Both the position numbers and the translations under genes were made by a program. DNA of 64,000 nt, taken from the NCBI GenBank assembly GCA_022496805.1, contig CM040102.1, positions 868,001 through 932,000 of the forward strand. Reading direction: 5' to 3'. Each line of letters starts with the position of its first letter. The stretch's first letter is position 1. This document shows, one piece after another, positions 1 to 11,766 of this stretch. This DNA comes from Pohlia nutans (Eukaryota; Streptophyta; Bryopsida; Bryales; Mniaceae). Under the pieces are notes generated by a model. The model was not told the DNA's origin, did not search any database, and worked only from the letters and a program-made list of their open reading frames with translations.

Positions 1-1
1 G

Positions 2-772
2 TTGATTGTGAAGGGCGGAAAGGCTATAGCTGCCCCAACCTACCGAGGCACTAGGACGGAGTACAAAGGGACTAAACCTCAGACGGCTGATTTCTGGTTT
101 TGTTCTGACCAAATCGCATGATGTGTCATGGGTCCGAAGCGCTTCTTTGTCATAGATCGCCCGGAACTCCCGGACGTTTAGCCCGTCCTCTCTGGTACAA
201 ACCTCACGCGTTCGGAGATCCTAGAGCTCCAGGAGGCCGGCTTTCGTCTGCAGTCCACTACGGCCCTTTCGCCTCGACGCCTCTTTACGACCTCGAAAGT
301 GTTTGAGCCGGTGCTCTGGACTCACTCACGGCCATTGCATGTTGACAGAGTTCCGTCATCTTGAAACGGCAAAAACGTGTGTCGGAACACCAAGGCTCCC
401 AGGGAAGCTCACCGCAATCAATGGGAGAGTGCACGAAACGTCAAGGCGAATATTCTACGCGTCAACCTACTCCCCTATCCCGGGCTTGGTGCCATCATCG
501 TGCTCTAGTCCGGGGTGGAGCCCGATGATAATTTGTACCATATCACATTGTGCAATTTTCCGTCATATACGTGCCCACATTGTGTGAGCATGAATTCTGC
601 AGCTGTTGGGAGGCGTGGCCAGTACGTCAACTGCAAACACCTTTACTATATCTTTCGTTTCTTTTGCAAGCTGGACTATAAAGTTGACACGTACATCCAT
701 GTCCCTACTCTCAGCTTGGATGAGGTTAAAAATATTCTACTGGCAGCTGGGATCATCAAGACCGAGGAATGA
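2..772 (+). pseudogene. SWIM zinc-finger transposase-like gene, 3' part, decayed
   Basis: One reading frame runs from base 2 to a TGA at 770-772 but is interrupted by in-frame TGA (119-121), TAG (near 176), TGA (near 361) and TAG (near 506). Translated through these stops it aligns along its length with the copy at 60660-61182, including a shared SPRRLF start, the CKHLYY/CKHLYF signature and the same C-terminal helix. The C-terminal block is a SWIM-type zinc finger (CxC...CxH), here with the first cysteine changed to Tyr. SWIM fingers are typical of MULE-type transposases and FAR1-like proteins; that link is inference. The 5' end lies outside the window. Most stops fit single transitions of Trp, Arg or Gln codons. 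Confidence 0.6.
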
Positions 773-1280
773 AGAATGAGGACTAGTCTATGTTTAGACG
801 TGGAGACTAGAACTAGCTGCAATATCTTCCTACTTAGAATAGATGATGCCCTATATTGAATTGGTTGAAGTACTTGCATGATAACTTTGTCCACTATAAC
901 TATGTATTAGCAAAAAAAAAAAAAAAAAAAAATACTACATATAGATCCACATGTTATCTTTCAGTTCTTGGTCTCTTTTAAAAAAGCTCACTTGATGGGG
1001 TTCAGTTTCACCCATGTACCCTATAATTTTCCACCTCTTTACCCTAAAACTTTAACATTGAACTACTCTAAGTACTAACCCACGGTTATAGGTGCAGCGG
1101 TCATAGGGTACCAAAATTTACTATTATTAGTAAAATCCTAAAAATAGAATTGTATTTTCTAAAATTAGTGTCATTTTTAAAATTCAGATGGATCCTATAC
1201 TCTAGGCTCTCCAAATCCCCGCTCTCCGGACTTGGGCTCTCCTCTCTAGGCTCGCACGGTAGCGTCGTTGATACCCTGAG
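745..1280 (+). mobile_element. 3' terminus of the SWIM-bearing element
   Basis: The last codons of the SWIM gene and about 500 bases after it recur inverted at 34290-34660, and in more diverged form at 61180-61700. Shared landmarks are a CACGGTTATAGG/CAGCGGTCATAGG block, an AAAATTTACTA block, and an end rich in CTAGGCTCTCC that finishes near GCACGGTAGCGTCGTTG at 1253-1269. A run of about 20 A residues (910-931) is specific to this copy. It is read as the terminal, probably inverted-repeat, region of a transposon; the partner end is not in the window. Confidence 0.5.
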
Positions 1281-3799
1281 TCCCTTTTAGTACCCCTATG
1301 CTCCTGATTCTGATGCTGAGATTCTGCATCAACAACACTAGACGAAGAAGGCTTTGGGACTTCTTGTACCTTTGGATTCTTCTTCTTCTCTTCCTTCTTG
1401 GCAATCTTCTCCGCTTGTTTCTCAATCTTGGCTTGCTCCCGGGCAGCTACCTTCTCTTCAAATTGAGTAATCTTCAACGCCTTCTTCTTGACTGTCTTCA
1501 GCTTCAACCTTGGCGATGAGTTTAAGCCGCGCCTCCTCATCAAGCTTGTCCAACTCACCAACCAACAGGGCAGGTATATCGGCAGTCTCAGCTAAGGATT
1601 TGAGATCCATTTCCTCAGCATGAACATAACCCAACAGACAGTCCAAATACCACCCAACCCCCTTGAGATGTGTGCTTGTCCACGTCTTCAACTGTAGCGG
1701 AGAGAACATGCAATACTCAGAAGAACGATCCATCCAACTCTCAAGGAACACAGGAAGATCTGTCTTGGCAATTGCCTTCTTCTCCAGTAACTCATGCTTG
1801 AAATACCTGTAGCCATACAATACTGAGCAATTAGTATTATCATTTGATCCAATATTAGGTGTACCTTTACAAAAAAAACGTTTACCTCAAAACCAAGTTA
1901 AACCAAAAAAAAAAATTACCTGTAGACCACACGTTTGACCACAAGATCAGAACCCTTGAAATCCTTGAAGGCAATTGATTTCTTGAAGGATTCAGCCCCC
2001 TTGAAAACGTTAACAAATGCCTTGTCCCAAATCTTCACTCGCCAATACTCTATGAATTGGCTAAGTGTCTTGGGCTCTGCTCGGACATCCATATTCAAAG
2101 GAACATTGTCTTTGTGGACAATAGTTTCAAACAACTCCACGGCGCATTCCTCAATCTACAGAAAATGTAGTTATAAAATTACAAACTTTGAAAGTAGAGA
2201 AAGAATGTAAACAAAGTAAATCAAAATTGATAGAGAAACTCATCCCTCCCCACCAAGCGGCCTTCACAATAAAGGAATTGAGGTGTTTAGCGTTAACTCG
2301 CCTCAAAGGAAAACGAACTGCCTCTCGTGTGTCCACAGAGGAGTTCCACCACTTCAGCCATCGGAGCTTGTGGTGAGGAGGACCAACCGTTGTAGCAATG
2401 ATCTGAAGCTTGTCCAAAGTGAGCTCCAACTGCGAGGCATTCATACTCCAATGCCTCTCAATCTGAGAAAAAAGCGAAATTCAAACTGTGAGCAACAGAA
2501 ATACAATCAACTTTAAGTAAAAATGAAAGAAATAGATTGTTTTATACCTCTTGCAGAAACTCTGGACCATACGCTGGATTCGTCTCAGCTGTCATCTTCC
2601 CTAACTTAACAATCAATTTTGAAGTCCTTTCCTTGATGCCCATCTTCATTGCAGCCGCAATGCCTTCCCAAGTAACATCTTCTGGTTTGGTCTCCTCACG
2701 ATAAACAAGCACAGCTAAGTCACCTGCAACAGCAATGTCTTGCTGAAACATTAGTTCAAATAGAAAGATGTAGTCAGTAGAAATCAAAACAATCCAATCA
2801 ACACATTCACATCAAATATAAATTTTAGAATGAAAGGTTTCGGGCTATGAACATTACCCTAAACATGAGGGCTGTGAATACTTCAGCTTGCAAATTGGTC
2901 CACCCTCTCTTTACAGAGTTCCGGCACCTATCCAATTCCTCACAAGTAAGAAGCTCAGAAAATTGATCCAAAGGCATTGTTCCAAATTTCCGAACATGAT
3001 AGAGCTGATGAACCAATGTTGTTTTCACATGAGAATACTTTGTTTGCCTGCAGCACATTGACCACGCGGGAATGTTGTTAGAAGGTCATAATTAGAATGC
3101 AATCACATTTTGAAATTTAAATGAAAAATAATGTAGAAGAACTTTTACTCACTTGTTAATGTCATTCATGACATTCATGAGAATAGCCAATTGACCCTTT
3201 GTCTCCAAAATAATTGTGTCCACTGAGTAATGCCAAGATCAAACGTCCTTGTAAAGCTTGGTGATGTGGTTCATCCACGCAATTCTACGATGATTGCCAT
3301 CACAAATGAAGAACATCTTACCCTTTATGAACCGCAGTGAATCTTGTGAATCAAAGTAGTCATCGAATTTGTCACTCTCAGATTGCCATATTGGACCCCA
3401 TTCACTTCGGTCCTTGGAAGACACAAACTCCCCAACACCTTGCTCATTTGTAAGAGACACGTAAAAAACACACGCACCTTCGCGATAGCCATGCACAAAT
3501 TCTTGCTGAAGCTTTATGAGATCGCTGTGCAATGTGGGCCTTACTATAGGCATGACAACAAGGCGACATAAAGGGATGTTATGACGAGAAATGTGCACCG
3601 GCTGTAGTCAAAGGGCAGTAAGTGCTGCAACTGAGTTGATCTTCTGGGAACGCCGTATATCGTCTTCATTCAAACCATCTATAGTTTGAACGATTAGAGA
3701 GTCTTCGTCCTCATCATCCTCATCAGCACTGATGGCAGGTTGGGGAGTACCAAGCTCATCGTCACCATCCTCTGGAATATGTAGCGGTGTCCTTGGTTC
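1202..3799 (-). pseudogene. Multi-exon gene with DGNHR motif, unknown family, broken
   Basis: Coding segments on the minus strand are joined by plausible GT-AG introns: about 3799-3154, 3049-2860, 2770-2545, 2460-2170, 2155-1920 and 1808-1200. One junction checked in detail (AACAA/GTGAGT to CTGCAG/GCAAAC) keeps the frame. The second segment holds the motif GKMFFICDGNHRRIAWMNHI; DGNHR recalls the ParB/sulfiredoxin-type fold, but I do not recognise the family. In-frame TGAs at 3608-3610 and 3239-3241 and a frameshift near 1500 break it. The C-terminus is Lys/Glu-rich coiled coil and ends inside the transposon terminus at 1.2 kb. The 5' exons are missing: the satellite begins about 90 bases upstream of the first visible exon. 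It may be a transposon gene or a captured host gene. Confidence 0.5.
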
Positions 3800-3889
3800 C
3801 TGCACGAGAAAGAACAATGATAATAGAATGTTAGTCAGTCGTGACAAATAGCTCAACGTACAGAAAAGTAGTAGCCATGTACGCAATTC

Positions 3890-5945
3890 TCACACCCGCG
3901 GCGCCAGTCCTATCAAACTCCATGACGTGCCGTGGCCAGTCCCACAGCACTTGGGACTCCCATGACGAGTACGAGCCCAACCAAGGACGACATATCACAC
4001 TCGCGGCGCCAGCCCTCTCAAACTCCAATCATGCGTCGGCCCCGTCGCCTCAATCCAGGATCCCACATCATGGTGAACAGCTTGAGACCAGCGACGATGA
4101 ATTTCCCACACTCACGATGCCACCCCTCTCTGCCTCCAATCACGTGTCGGCCACGACGACTCTATCCAGGCTCACGAGTCACTCGTGATGGCTCGTATTA
4201 GATATCACCTCCCTATGCGAATCCAACATTCGCAGGGCCACCCTCTTACACTCGAATCAAGCGTCGGCCCCGACGGCAAAATGCAGGCTCCCATACCATA
4301 AGTTCTCACAGCCCTCTCAGCCTTCAATAAGCCCCGACGCCTCAATCCAAACTTTCGAATATGCGTGATGGCTCGCGTATTGGACATGATCAACATACTC
4401 AAATCCCACAACCGAAGCGCCAGACATCGCACTCTCAAGACAGGCATCGGGGTCGACGCCTCATCATAACTCTTCATTGACAACAACTTGATACCCAGAA
4501 GTACGAAATTATCAAGCAAATGTATGGCCCCGACGCCTCAGTCTCGGTCGTCACATGGCTCGTCACGGTCACATGGCTCGCCACGGTCGTCATCGCGATA
4601 CCCACGAGTGGACAACTCCGAGGCTCGCGATGCCAACCTTGGCACACTCCAGTGAGGCGTCGGCCCCGACGCCTTGGTCCAGGCTCCTACATCACGCCCT
4701 AGGCTCGTCATGGACGTCGAGGAGTGGACAACTCCCACGCTCCCAAGTACCAGCCTACACACTCTCTAGACAAGCGTCGCCCACGACGCCTTGGTCCAGG
4801 CTCCCACATCACACCTTAGGCTCGTCATGGACGTCCACGAGTTGACAACTCCCACGCTCCCAAGTACCAGCCTACACACTCTCTACGCAGGCGTCGCCCA
4901 CGACGCCTAAAGCCATGCTCATTGAACACGCGTTCTGGCTCTTCATGGACAACGTCTTCATACTCACGAGTTCGAATTTCCAAGCACGCGTCGCCTGCCC
5001 ATGCACACTCCAGTGAGGCGTCGGCCCCGACGCTTTAGTCCAGGCTCCCACGCTATGCCACATAGCTTGTCACGTTCGTCATCGCGATACCCACGAGTGG
5101 ACAACTCCCAGGCTCGCGATGCCAGCCTTAGCACACTCCAGTGAGGCGTCGGCCCGGACGCCTTGGTCCAGGCTCCCACATCACGCCCTAGGCTCGTCAT
5201 GGACGTCTACGAGTTGACAACTCCCACGCTCCCAAGTACCAGCCTACACACTCTCTACACAGGCGTCGCCCACGACGCCTAAAGCCATGCTCATTGAACA
5301 CGCGTTCTGGCTCTTCATGGACGTCTTCATATCCACGAGTTCGAATTTCCAAGCACGCGACGCCTGCCCATGCACACTCCAGTGAGGCGTCGGCCCTGAC
5401 GCCTTATTCCAGGCTCCCACGCTATGCCACATGGCTCGTCACGTTCGTCATCGCAATACCCACAAGTGGACAACTCCCAGGCTCACGATGCCAGCCTTGG
5501 CACACTCCAGTGAGGGGTCGGCCCCGACGCCTTGGTCCAGGCTCCCACATCACGCCCTAGGCTCGTCATGGACGTCCACGAGTTGACAACTCCCACGCTC
5601 CCAAGTACCAGCCTACACACTCTCTAGACAGGCGTCGCCCACGACGCCTTGGTGCAGGCTCCTACATCACGCCCTAGGCTCGTCATGGACGTCCAGGAGT
5701 GGACAACTCCCACGCTCCCAAGTACCAGCCTACACACTCTCTAGACAAGCGTCGCCCACGACGCCTTGGTCCAGGCTCCCACATCACACCTTAGGCTTGT
5801 CATCGACGTCCACGAGTTGACAACTCCCACGCTCCCAAGTACCAGCCCACACACTCTCTACACAGGCGTCGCCTAGGACGCCTAAAACCATGCTCATTGA
5901 ACACGCGTTCTGGCTCTTCATGGACAACGTCTTCATACCCACGAG
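3890..5945. repeat. Hierarchical tandem satellite with hairpin in each unit
   Basis: Degenerate units begin near 3890 and become regular after about 4520. A basic unit of about 116-120 bp (landmarks CAACTCCCACGCTCCCAAGT and GGCTCGTCATGGACGTC) is combined into a larger unit of about 372 bp, marked by AAAGCCATGCTCATTGAACA at 4909 and 5281 and by a variant at about 5885. Most basic units carry GGCGTCG-N4-CGACGCC, a 7-bp stem with a 4-nt loop (GCCC or CCCA). ORFs inside it follow the repeat phase and are not genes. Confidence 0.85.
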
Positions 5946-6540
5946 TTTATCAAAACTTATATTTAAGGTTTACGGCAACGTTATATTTACAAGGAGTAAA
6001 AACCTGAAAGTGAAGTAATTAAAAGAGACCTATGATACGAGCATCTTTAGAAATACTTCTGTATTTTGGACAATGGACACCCAACATTCAAATTTGTCGA
6101 CGGTGGAAAATCTTCGAATTAAGTCTATTCTCCAATCCCAACGGTGAACACAAATCCACCGATTGCAAATCATAGTCAAAAACCATAGAATTAGCAAAAT
6201 TCCAATAACACATGGAAGAACTATTTTCCAAAATATTAAAGAAAATCGAGGGTGTTTCTAAATTTTAATAACGTTAGGTACCCATGTGTGCAAACAAATT
6301 CCAAATTGGAGTCTTGGGACTGATGGCTGCAAAACCCACAAATATCAATGAATATAGAGATAGCAAAATCCCAAAAACAATAAAATATATGGAATTATTT
6401 TTTCCATAAATGTCAACAAGGAAAATGTTTTACTGATAGTCAGACAGAAGTCCACGTGTTCTATACATAAGCACACAACAATAGCCATAGAACAATTCAA
6501 TACCGTTACTACTACTCTAAAACAAGAAGAACTATATCAC
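5946..6540. repeat. AT-rich spacer with partial MITE-B copy
   Basis: Bases 5950-6150 match the middle of the MITE-B family seen complete at 15155-15698 (landmarks ATATTTACAAGGAGTAAAA and GAAGTCTATTCTCCAATCCC with small changes), but the ends are missing. The rest, to 6540, is AT-rich with a weak internal duplication around AGCAAAATYCCAA; no gene is seen. Confidence 0.6.
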
Positions 6541-6550
6541 TATGTTTTGC

Positions 6551-8047
6551 CTAATACACATGTCTAAAATGCTCGAACAGTACTGGCCAATGGTACGTCA
6601 TCCTAAAACGTGTCACTAAATGAGTTAAACCTCCAATATTTCCTTGATTCGGGCTGCACAATCGATTCAAATAGCTCTCAAACACATCTGCCAACTCCTG
6701 TTGTCTATAAACAACTGAAGTTTCTCGAGGCGTCTGCAACTTCCAGTAATCCTCCGACATGTTGCAATTGTTGATGCGCAACGCAAGTTTTGCAACTCCA
6801 TATGCCTCAGTTGCCTTCGTCACTAGCGGGCATATCTCCACATCTGCATCTGGCTTACGTACATAAGCAATCGTAGGATCCACCCAGTACCGATCTACAA
6901 GATCCTTCTCCATTTCCTCTGTACTGTTGAACCCATATAGTGACTTCATCGGCTCACTCGCAAAGGATAACATGCCCCAGTCACATACCCCGATGTATAC
7001 ACACGTCTCGTCCGCAGGGAAATGAAAAAGGATATTATCAGGAGATAAATCATTGTGCAGGTTGTCGGTCATGTGTACCTCCATCATGATAATTAATCAC
7101 CAATGCCCACGCCAACTCCATTGTTTTTTTACGGAACCGCCTCAGATAACTTGCTTTGACGACATCGTCTGCTGATATAGTTGTATGCACCGTACGCGCG
7201 TAGATATCGTCTCCGTACATGTTGTCTAAATTCAGCATCTGTCGCAATGTCCCACCATTCCACCAATATGCATAACCCTCGTATTTCGAAGGATTAATAG
7301 CCACATACCGTATAATACCTGGATGGTCAATTCGAATGGCCATCGTTTCATTTTGGTGTTCCAATTTTGCAAGATCCGGTCTTGTTTTCCACTGTTTGGA
7401 AAGCTTCGCCGCAAACTCCCAATAAGGTTCAAACCCTGGGGCTCCTTCAATTCGAACCTTCTTCACCGTAGCATATGCACCTTTGAGTGATCTGTGCTCC
7501 AGTTCAATGACATTGGCCGTAGCAGGCAATGCGTGGACCAACTTAATCTTCATTAACTCCTCGGATCCACCAGCAACGTGTCTCCACCAACCGATATTTT
7601 GATTGCGCTGGCGTCCAAAGCTCCATGGTTTCATCAACTTCGCAAAGGTGTCTGCTTTCTTCATCACTTCCTCAATATACGTATTGTCCTGAAGCAGCTC
7701 GTGGTCCTTCCCATACTTGGTTAATACTCCCTCGATATTCCACAAAGAATCTTTCACCCTCCACCCAACCACGTTGAGAAATCACGCTTTTCCATCTCTC
7801 GGTACCAAATTCCATCCCGAAGAGCCTGCAACATATTATTCGCCATGTCGTCTTGAAATTTTTGCACACTCTGCTCTTTGTACCGAACAAACTTACTCTC
7901 CAACGCCATAAGCGTGTTGTTTCGGTAAAAATCCACCGTGAACTGCTAGAGAAACTTCTTACACGCATTCGACAGCATGTAAGGGCTGTCTTCAAGAGAT
8001 TTTTGTTCCGTCGTCTTACCTATCTTATGCTTTTTTCCCTTCGGCAT
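6551..8047 (-). pseudogene. Atypical protein-kinase-like gene with frameshifts
   Basis: The ATG at 8045-8047 opens a Lys-rich N-terminus (MPKGKKHK). The frame is cut by TAG at 7946-7948 and shifted near 7765 and again near 7080. Joined in concept it covers an N-terminal helical region, a kinase N-lobe (GAYATVKKV as a degenerate glycine loop, then FAAKL with the candidate lysine) and a C-lobe with LHNDLSPDNILF as catalytic loop and CDWGM in place of DFG. The HND and DWG variants, and Ser where kinases usually have Lys, make activity doubtful even before the breaks. The end at 6551 follows an RHVY C-terminus. A GGACGG array with a reverse TATAAA lies about 180 bases upstream. It could be a decayed host kinase or a gene carried by a transposon. 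Confidence 0.55.
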
Positions 8048-8184
8048 GGTGACGGAGCTCCGGAATCGTTTAAAAAATTGGCAAAATATACCCCCCTGCA
8101 ACGCTGACTTCTTCCTCCCCGAGTGACGAGCCAGAGGATGGGATAACCCTGCCAACAGCAACCCGTAACTACTCTCACAATAAT

Positions 8185-8478
8185 GTGAGTAGGGAGGAAA
8201 AAGTGAGCCGTCCGCTCTGGTCGGACGGTTTTATAGGCGGACGTGCTGTCCGATTAGGTCGGACACCCGATCGGACGGCCCGCGCCGTCCGCCAACCGAT
8301 CGGACGGCCCGCACCGTCCGCCACCCGATCGGACACACGTCGTCCGATCGACCGGCTGTCGGCGATCGGACGGGTCGCGCAGTCCGCCAGATCGGACGGC
8401 CTGCAGATCAGACGGCGAGACGGACCGCAGATCGGACGGCCCACAGATCGGACGGCAGACCGGACCGGACACATTAAC
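8185..8478. promoter_or_regulatory. GGACGG/CCGTCC array upstream of kinase-like gene
   Basis: A GC-rich block is built from variants of GATCGGACGGC and its complement, spaced about 15-30 bases apart and in both orientations. On the minus strand a TATAAA (8230-8235) lies within it, about 183 bases before the kinase-like ATG at 8047. The same architecture precedes the ORFs starting at 12852, 22387 and 23413. Promoter function is inferred from position and the TATA box. Confidence 0.45.
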
Positions 8479-8550
8479 CAAATTATCTTTGTTTTAGAAT
8501 ACTATCAAATATTCAATGCGCATGATCATCAAATCCCACAGTCTTGTTGG

Positions 8551-9389
8551 TTAACCCCTAGAATCCTCACCTCTGTCCAGTTTACACAGTTTCGCAAAGA
8601 TGCATTATAAAATGAAACTAACACGAATATTTGGAACTTGATGTATGAATAAAAGTTATACATTTTTTTTTGTAGATTCTATCTATACGGTTAGATCTAT
8701 GATTGCTATCAATAATCTTTTTCTATAAAATTTGAAACATAAAATACAAAATTATTTTGTAATTCAATTACGAATACGATATTGACAATATGTGGATGAA
8801 ATTTTTTGTGATGGGTTATAATGTAGTACTTTAGGTGTAGTGATTTTTGGAGTTTTTTCGGATGCTTCATTTTCATAGTTTTTTTTTTCCAATATCACTT
8901 TTGGACCAAGATCTTCAACATTTTCGATGAAACACTGCAACACAAAATGAGGCATAATTTTTTCAAACATTAGTTCCTTTTCAATCGAATCCTCGGGGAG
9001 GACACTTCACTATACTTTGGTAGAGTACGTGCGTTAAAGGGGTAATTAAATGAGGCTATCACATAATTGGAATATTCGAGGTATATTCTCGAATATTCTC
9101 GGTATATTCTGTAATTATTCCTTACTTGAATTTTAAGCATCCTATATTACATCTAAATATTTCAAAATTTTATTGCTCATGAATAAAACACACCCTATAT
9201 TTTAACGCATCGTGTTTAATAAATTTCCTAAGTGTCTTCCCCGGGATCGAATCACAAATACATGAAGCTAACTTCCCATAAAAGAATCAGTACAAAACTC
9301 TCACCACAAAAAGTGTATGACGGATGAGAAAATACGGATGAAATCTGTACATCTTGCACAATATGCATGGTTCGGCACTTAGGGGTAAA
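8551..9389 (-). mobile_element. MITE-A copy, TTAA-flanked, with nested MITE
   Basis: The ends read TTAACCCCTAG on the left and CTTAGGGGTAAA on the right. The body is the reverse complement of the copy at 17764-18339, including the core AAATCTCCAAAAATCACTAC in reverse. It is longer than that copy because a 254-bp element is inserted at 8992-9245. The right-hand TTAA has changed to TAAA. No coding potential. Confidence 0.7.
8992..9245. mobile_element. Nested MITE with 8-bp target duplication (hAT-type)
   Basis: The insert starts CTCGGGGAGGACACTT and ends AAGTGTCTTCCCCGGG, a terminal inverted repeat of about 16 bp with two mismatches. It is flanked by the direct repeat ATCGAATC at 8984-8991 and 9246-9253. 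The uninterrupted MITE-A copies have only one such site. An 8-bp target duplication is the hallmark of hAT elements. Confidence 0.75.
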
Positions 9390-9596
9390 TTATGACTATA
9401 TGTTAGGACTTTGAGACCAAAGTTCGAGATTACTCAAGCACGTGTGATCACTGATGTGATACACGGCCTAGTCCGCCTCTAAGTGACCATAGGTACTAAA
9501 TATTTAACGACCATGCCCTTTGTTTTGAAAGATCCGCACCCTGCAATAACTCAAGGTAATATTGAAAAATCCGTCTCGCAAATTGTAAACCTCGTT

Positions 9597-11495
9597 AAGT
9601 ACCTAATCAAGCGTTATTTCCATTGGTCATTGATTAAGTTCGTATCTCATTAAAAGATATATCAATTTCGTTGGTGTTCTCTCCATTTTTTTATTGGACC
9701 TTCTATACATGGTTGACTACAAAATGAGTTCACTTTACCTTTAATGCAATTTGGAGGGTCTGAGCTGATCCTATGACTTGGTGGTGCATAGCACAAAGGC
9801 CTTTCCAAGAAGGACTCCCACCGCATTCTCATTTCCTGCCCTTCCATAACTACCTTGTACAATGAAAACGTCCATCACGAATAGGGTTATTTCTGAAAAA
9901 GAATCTTGCTTCGCTATAGTAAGAAGTTCAATAGGACAATCGAACTACCAAAAGTGCACATTCTTCAACCCCTCTTCATTTTAGTTCCACTTTACATACT
10001 CCCCACTTGAATCATGTGGCTTCCCATACATACCTTTGGCCCAACACTTTCTTCAAACCCTCTTCATCATCAAACAACCTCACGAGCTTCTCTGCTTAAG
10101 TGCTGTTCAGCAATACCAGATCTCACAAAACCACAATCGTGAAGATCGGAACGCACACCTTTGAAGTGCATGCTATCGTAGCTTGAGATCCACTTTGCCT
10201 AACGTCAACTCTAATCTCGATTGAAACGCAGGAGAGGGTATTGCCTTGTTGCCCTTGTGACAACCTCATTTCAAGTGCCATGCCGCAAGATCGACACTTG
10301 AATACCTTCCTCGTAGACTTCATCCAAGCCTTAGTGGTGCCTAGTCCTCCCTCATGCACCATGATAGTCCTACAGTACGACACCCTACCATAGAACTACA
10401 GCCTTTGACTACATAGGGCAATGTTCTCTGTATCGTTCAAAATTCTCAATATGATACTAACACTAGTAGGGTTTAGGGTGTCACGGGACACGGTGTCTAA
10501 AGTCAGATTAGAATGTAGTACTATGATACAATCATAGCGCATGAGGGAGGACTAGGCACCACTAAGACTTGGATGAACTCTATGAGGAAGGTATTCAACT
10601 GTCAATCTTGCGCCATGGCTCTTGGAGTTTAGTTGTCACCTCATCTTAACGCTGCATGCTACAAAAGCCTTAGAAACCCTAGAATGCTTATATTTTTCTA
10701 GTAGAGCCTTTCGAAGGTGAGTGTGTGCGAGACTAGCTTACCTCTTCGCAAACTACGTGTGTTTATCTTGCTTATGAGTGACTTAATAAATTGCATGCTC
10801 ATCTTTTTCTAGAAAAAGCTAAGCATGCATCCACAAAGCAGGGGGCGAATAGGCAATATCATCTGAAGTGTTTCAATCGGGACTAAAGTTTAGGGTTTAG
10901 ATTGGCTGGATCTCAAGTTGCGAGACTATGCACTTCAAAGGTGTTCGTTACGATCTTCACGATTGCGTTTCTGTGAGATCTGATGTTGCCGAACTGCTCT
11001 TGAAGCACAGAAGCTCATGAGGTTGTTCGATGATGAAGACGGTTCAAAGAAAGTACTCAGCCAAAAGTAAATACGGGAAGCCACTTAATTCAAGTGGAAA
11101 GTGTGTAGCAAGGACCTAACATAAAGAGGGGTTCAATAAAGTGCACTTTTGGTGGTTCGTTCGCCGCCATGGACTTCTCAAGATAGTGAGACAAGACGTT
11201 TTTCATGAATAACTTCATTCGTGAAGGAGGTTTTCCTTGCACAAGGTAATTATAAAAGGAGTAGGAAATGAGAACGTGATGGGAGTCCTTCTTGGAAAGT
11301 CAACTGTGCTGTGCACAACCAAGTTCTAAGATAAGCTTCTAGCCCCTCCATGGCATTTGAACTAAACTCATATTGTTTTCAATCAGGTATGTAACGTCTG
11401 CAATAAAAGTCAAGGCGACACTAAACCAATTTATATATCTTTTTGTAAGTCATGAACTCGATCTCTTGTTAATGGAAATAACGGTGCGTTATGTA
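9597..11495. repeat. Large imperfect inverted repeat (foldback element)
   Basis: The left arm (about 9597-10410) is repeated in reverse complement as the right arm (about 10490-11495) with a short spacer. Paired landmarks are 10115-10190 with 10905-10985 (AGATCTCAC / GTGAGATCT ends), 10250-10370 with 10530-10640 (TAGTCCTCCCTCATGC / GCATGAGGGAGGACTA), and AAGAAGGACTCCCA near 9810 with TGGGAGTCCTTCTT near 11280. The arms have diverged by substitutions and indels. No credible gene lies inside; the small ORFs do not match between the arms. Confidence 0.75.
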
Positions 11496-11766
11496 CTCAT
11501 GACCAGTTCACTCTTCGCGATTAGATTATATATTTATATATAAATATTTATGCCAATAATGTTCACACAATGAGCCATACATACTTTATAAGCCTAGAGC
11601 ATTAGCGCTAGCAGCCTACAATATATCCAAAATTTGTAGCATGCAAACAAAATTCAAACTAAGGACATGTCTTGGTCTATACAAAGCAAAATTGAAGACA
11701 TTGGATTCTACGGTCTAGGCTAGGTTTCAACTTCCACTTGAGCATGGATAGTCCTGTTAAATCCGC
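11496..11766. other. AT-rich spacer
   Basis: AT-rich sequence between the inverted repeat and the stop codon of the 11.8-kb ORF. It contains a short TATATATTTATATATAAATA run; no gene or element end is recognised. Confidence 0.5.

Noticed and set aside
4520..5560. Ser/Pro/Arg-rich ORFs
   Set aside because: They follow the tandem satellite and have no independent coding signal.
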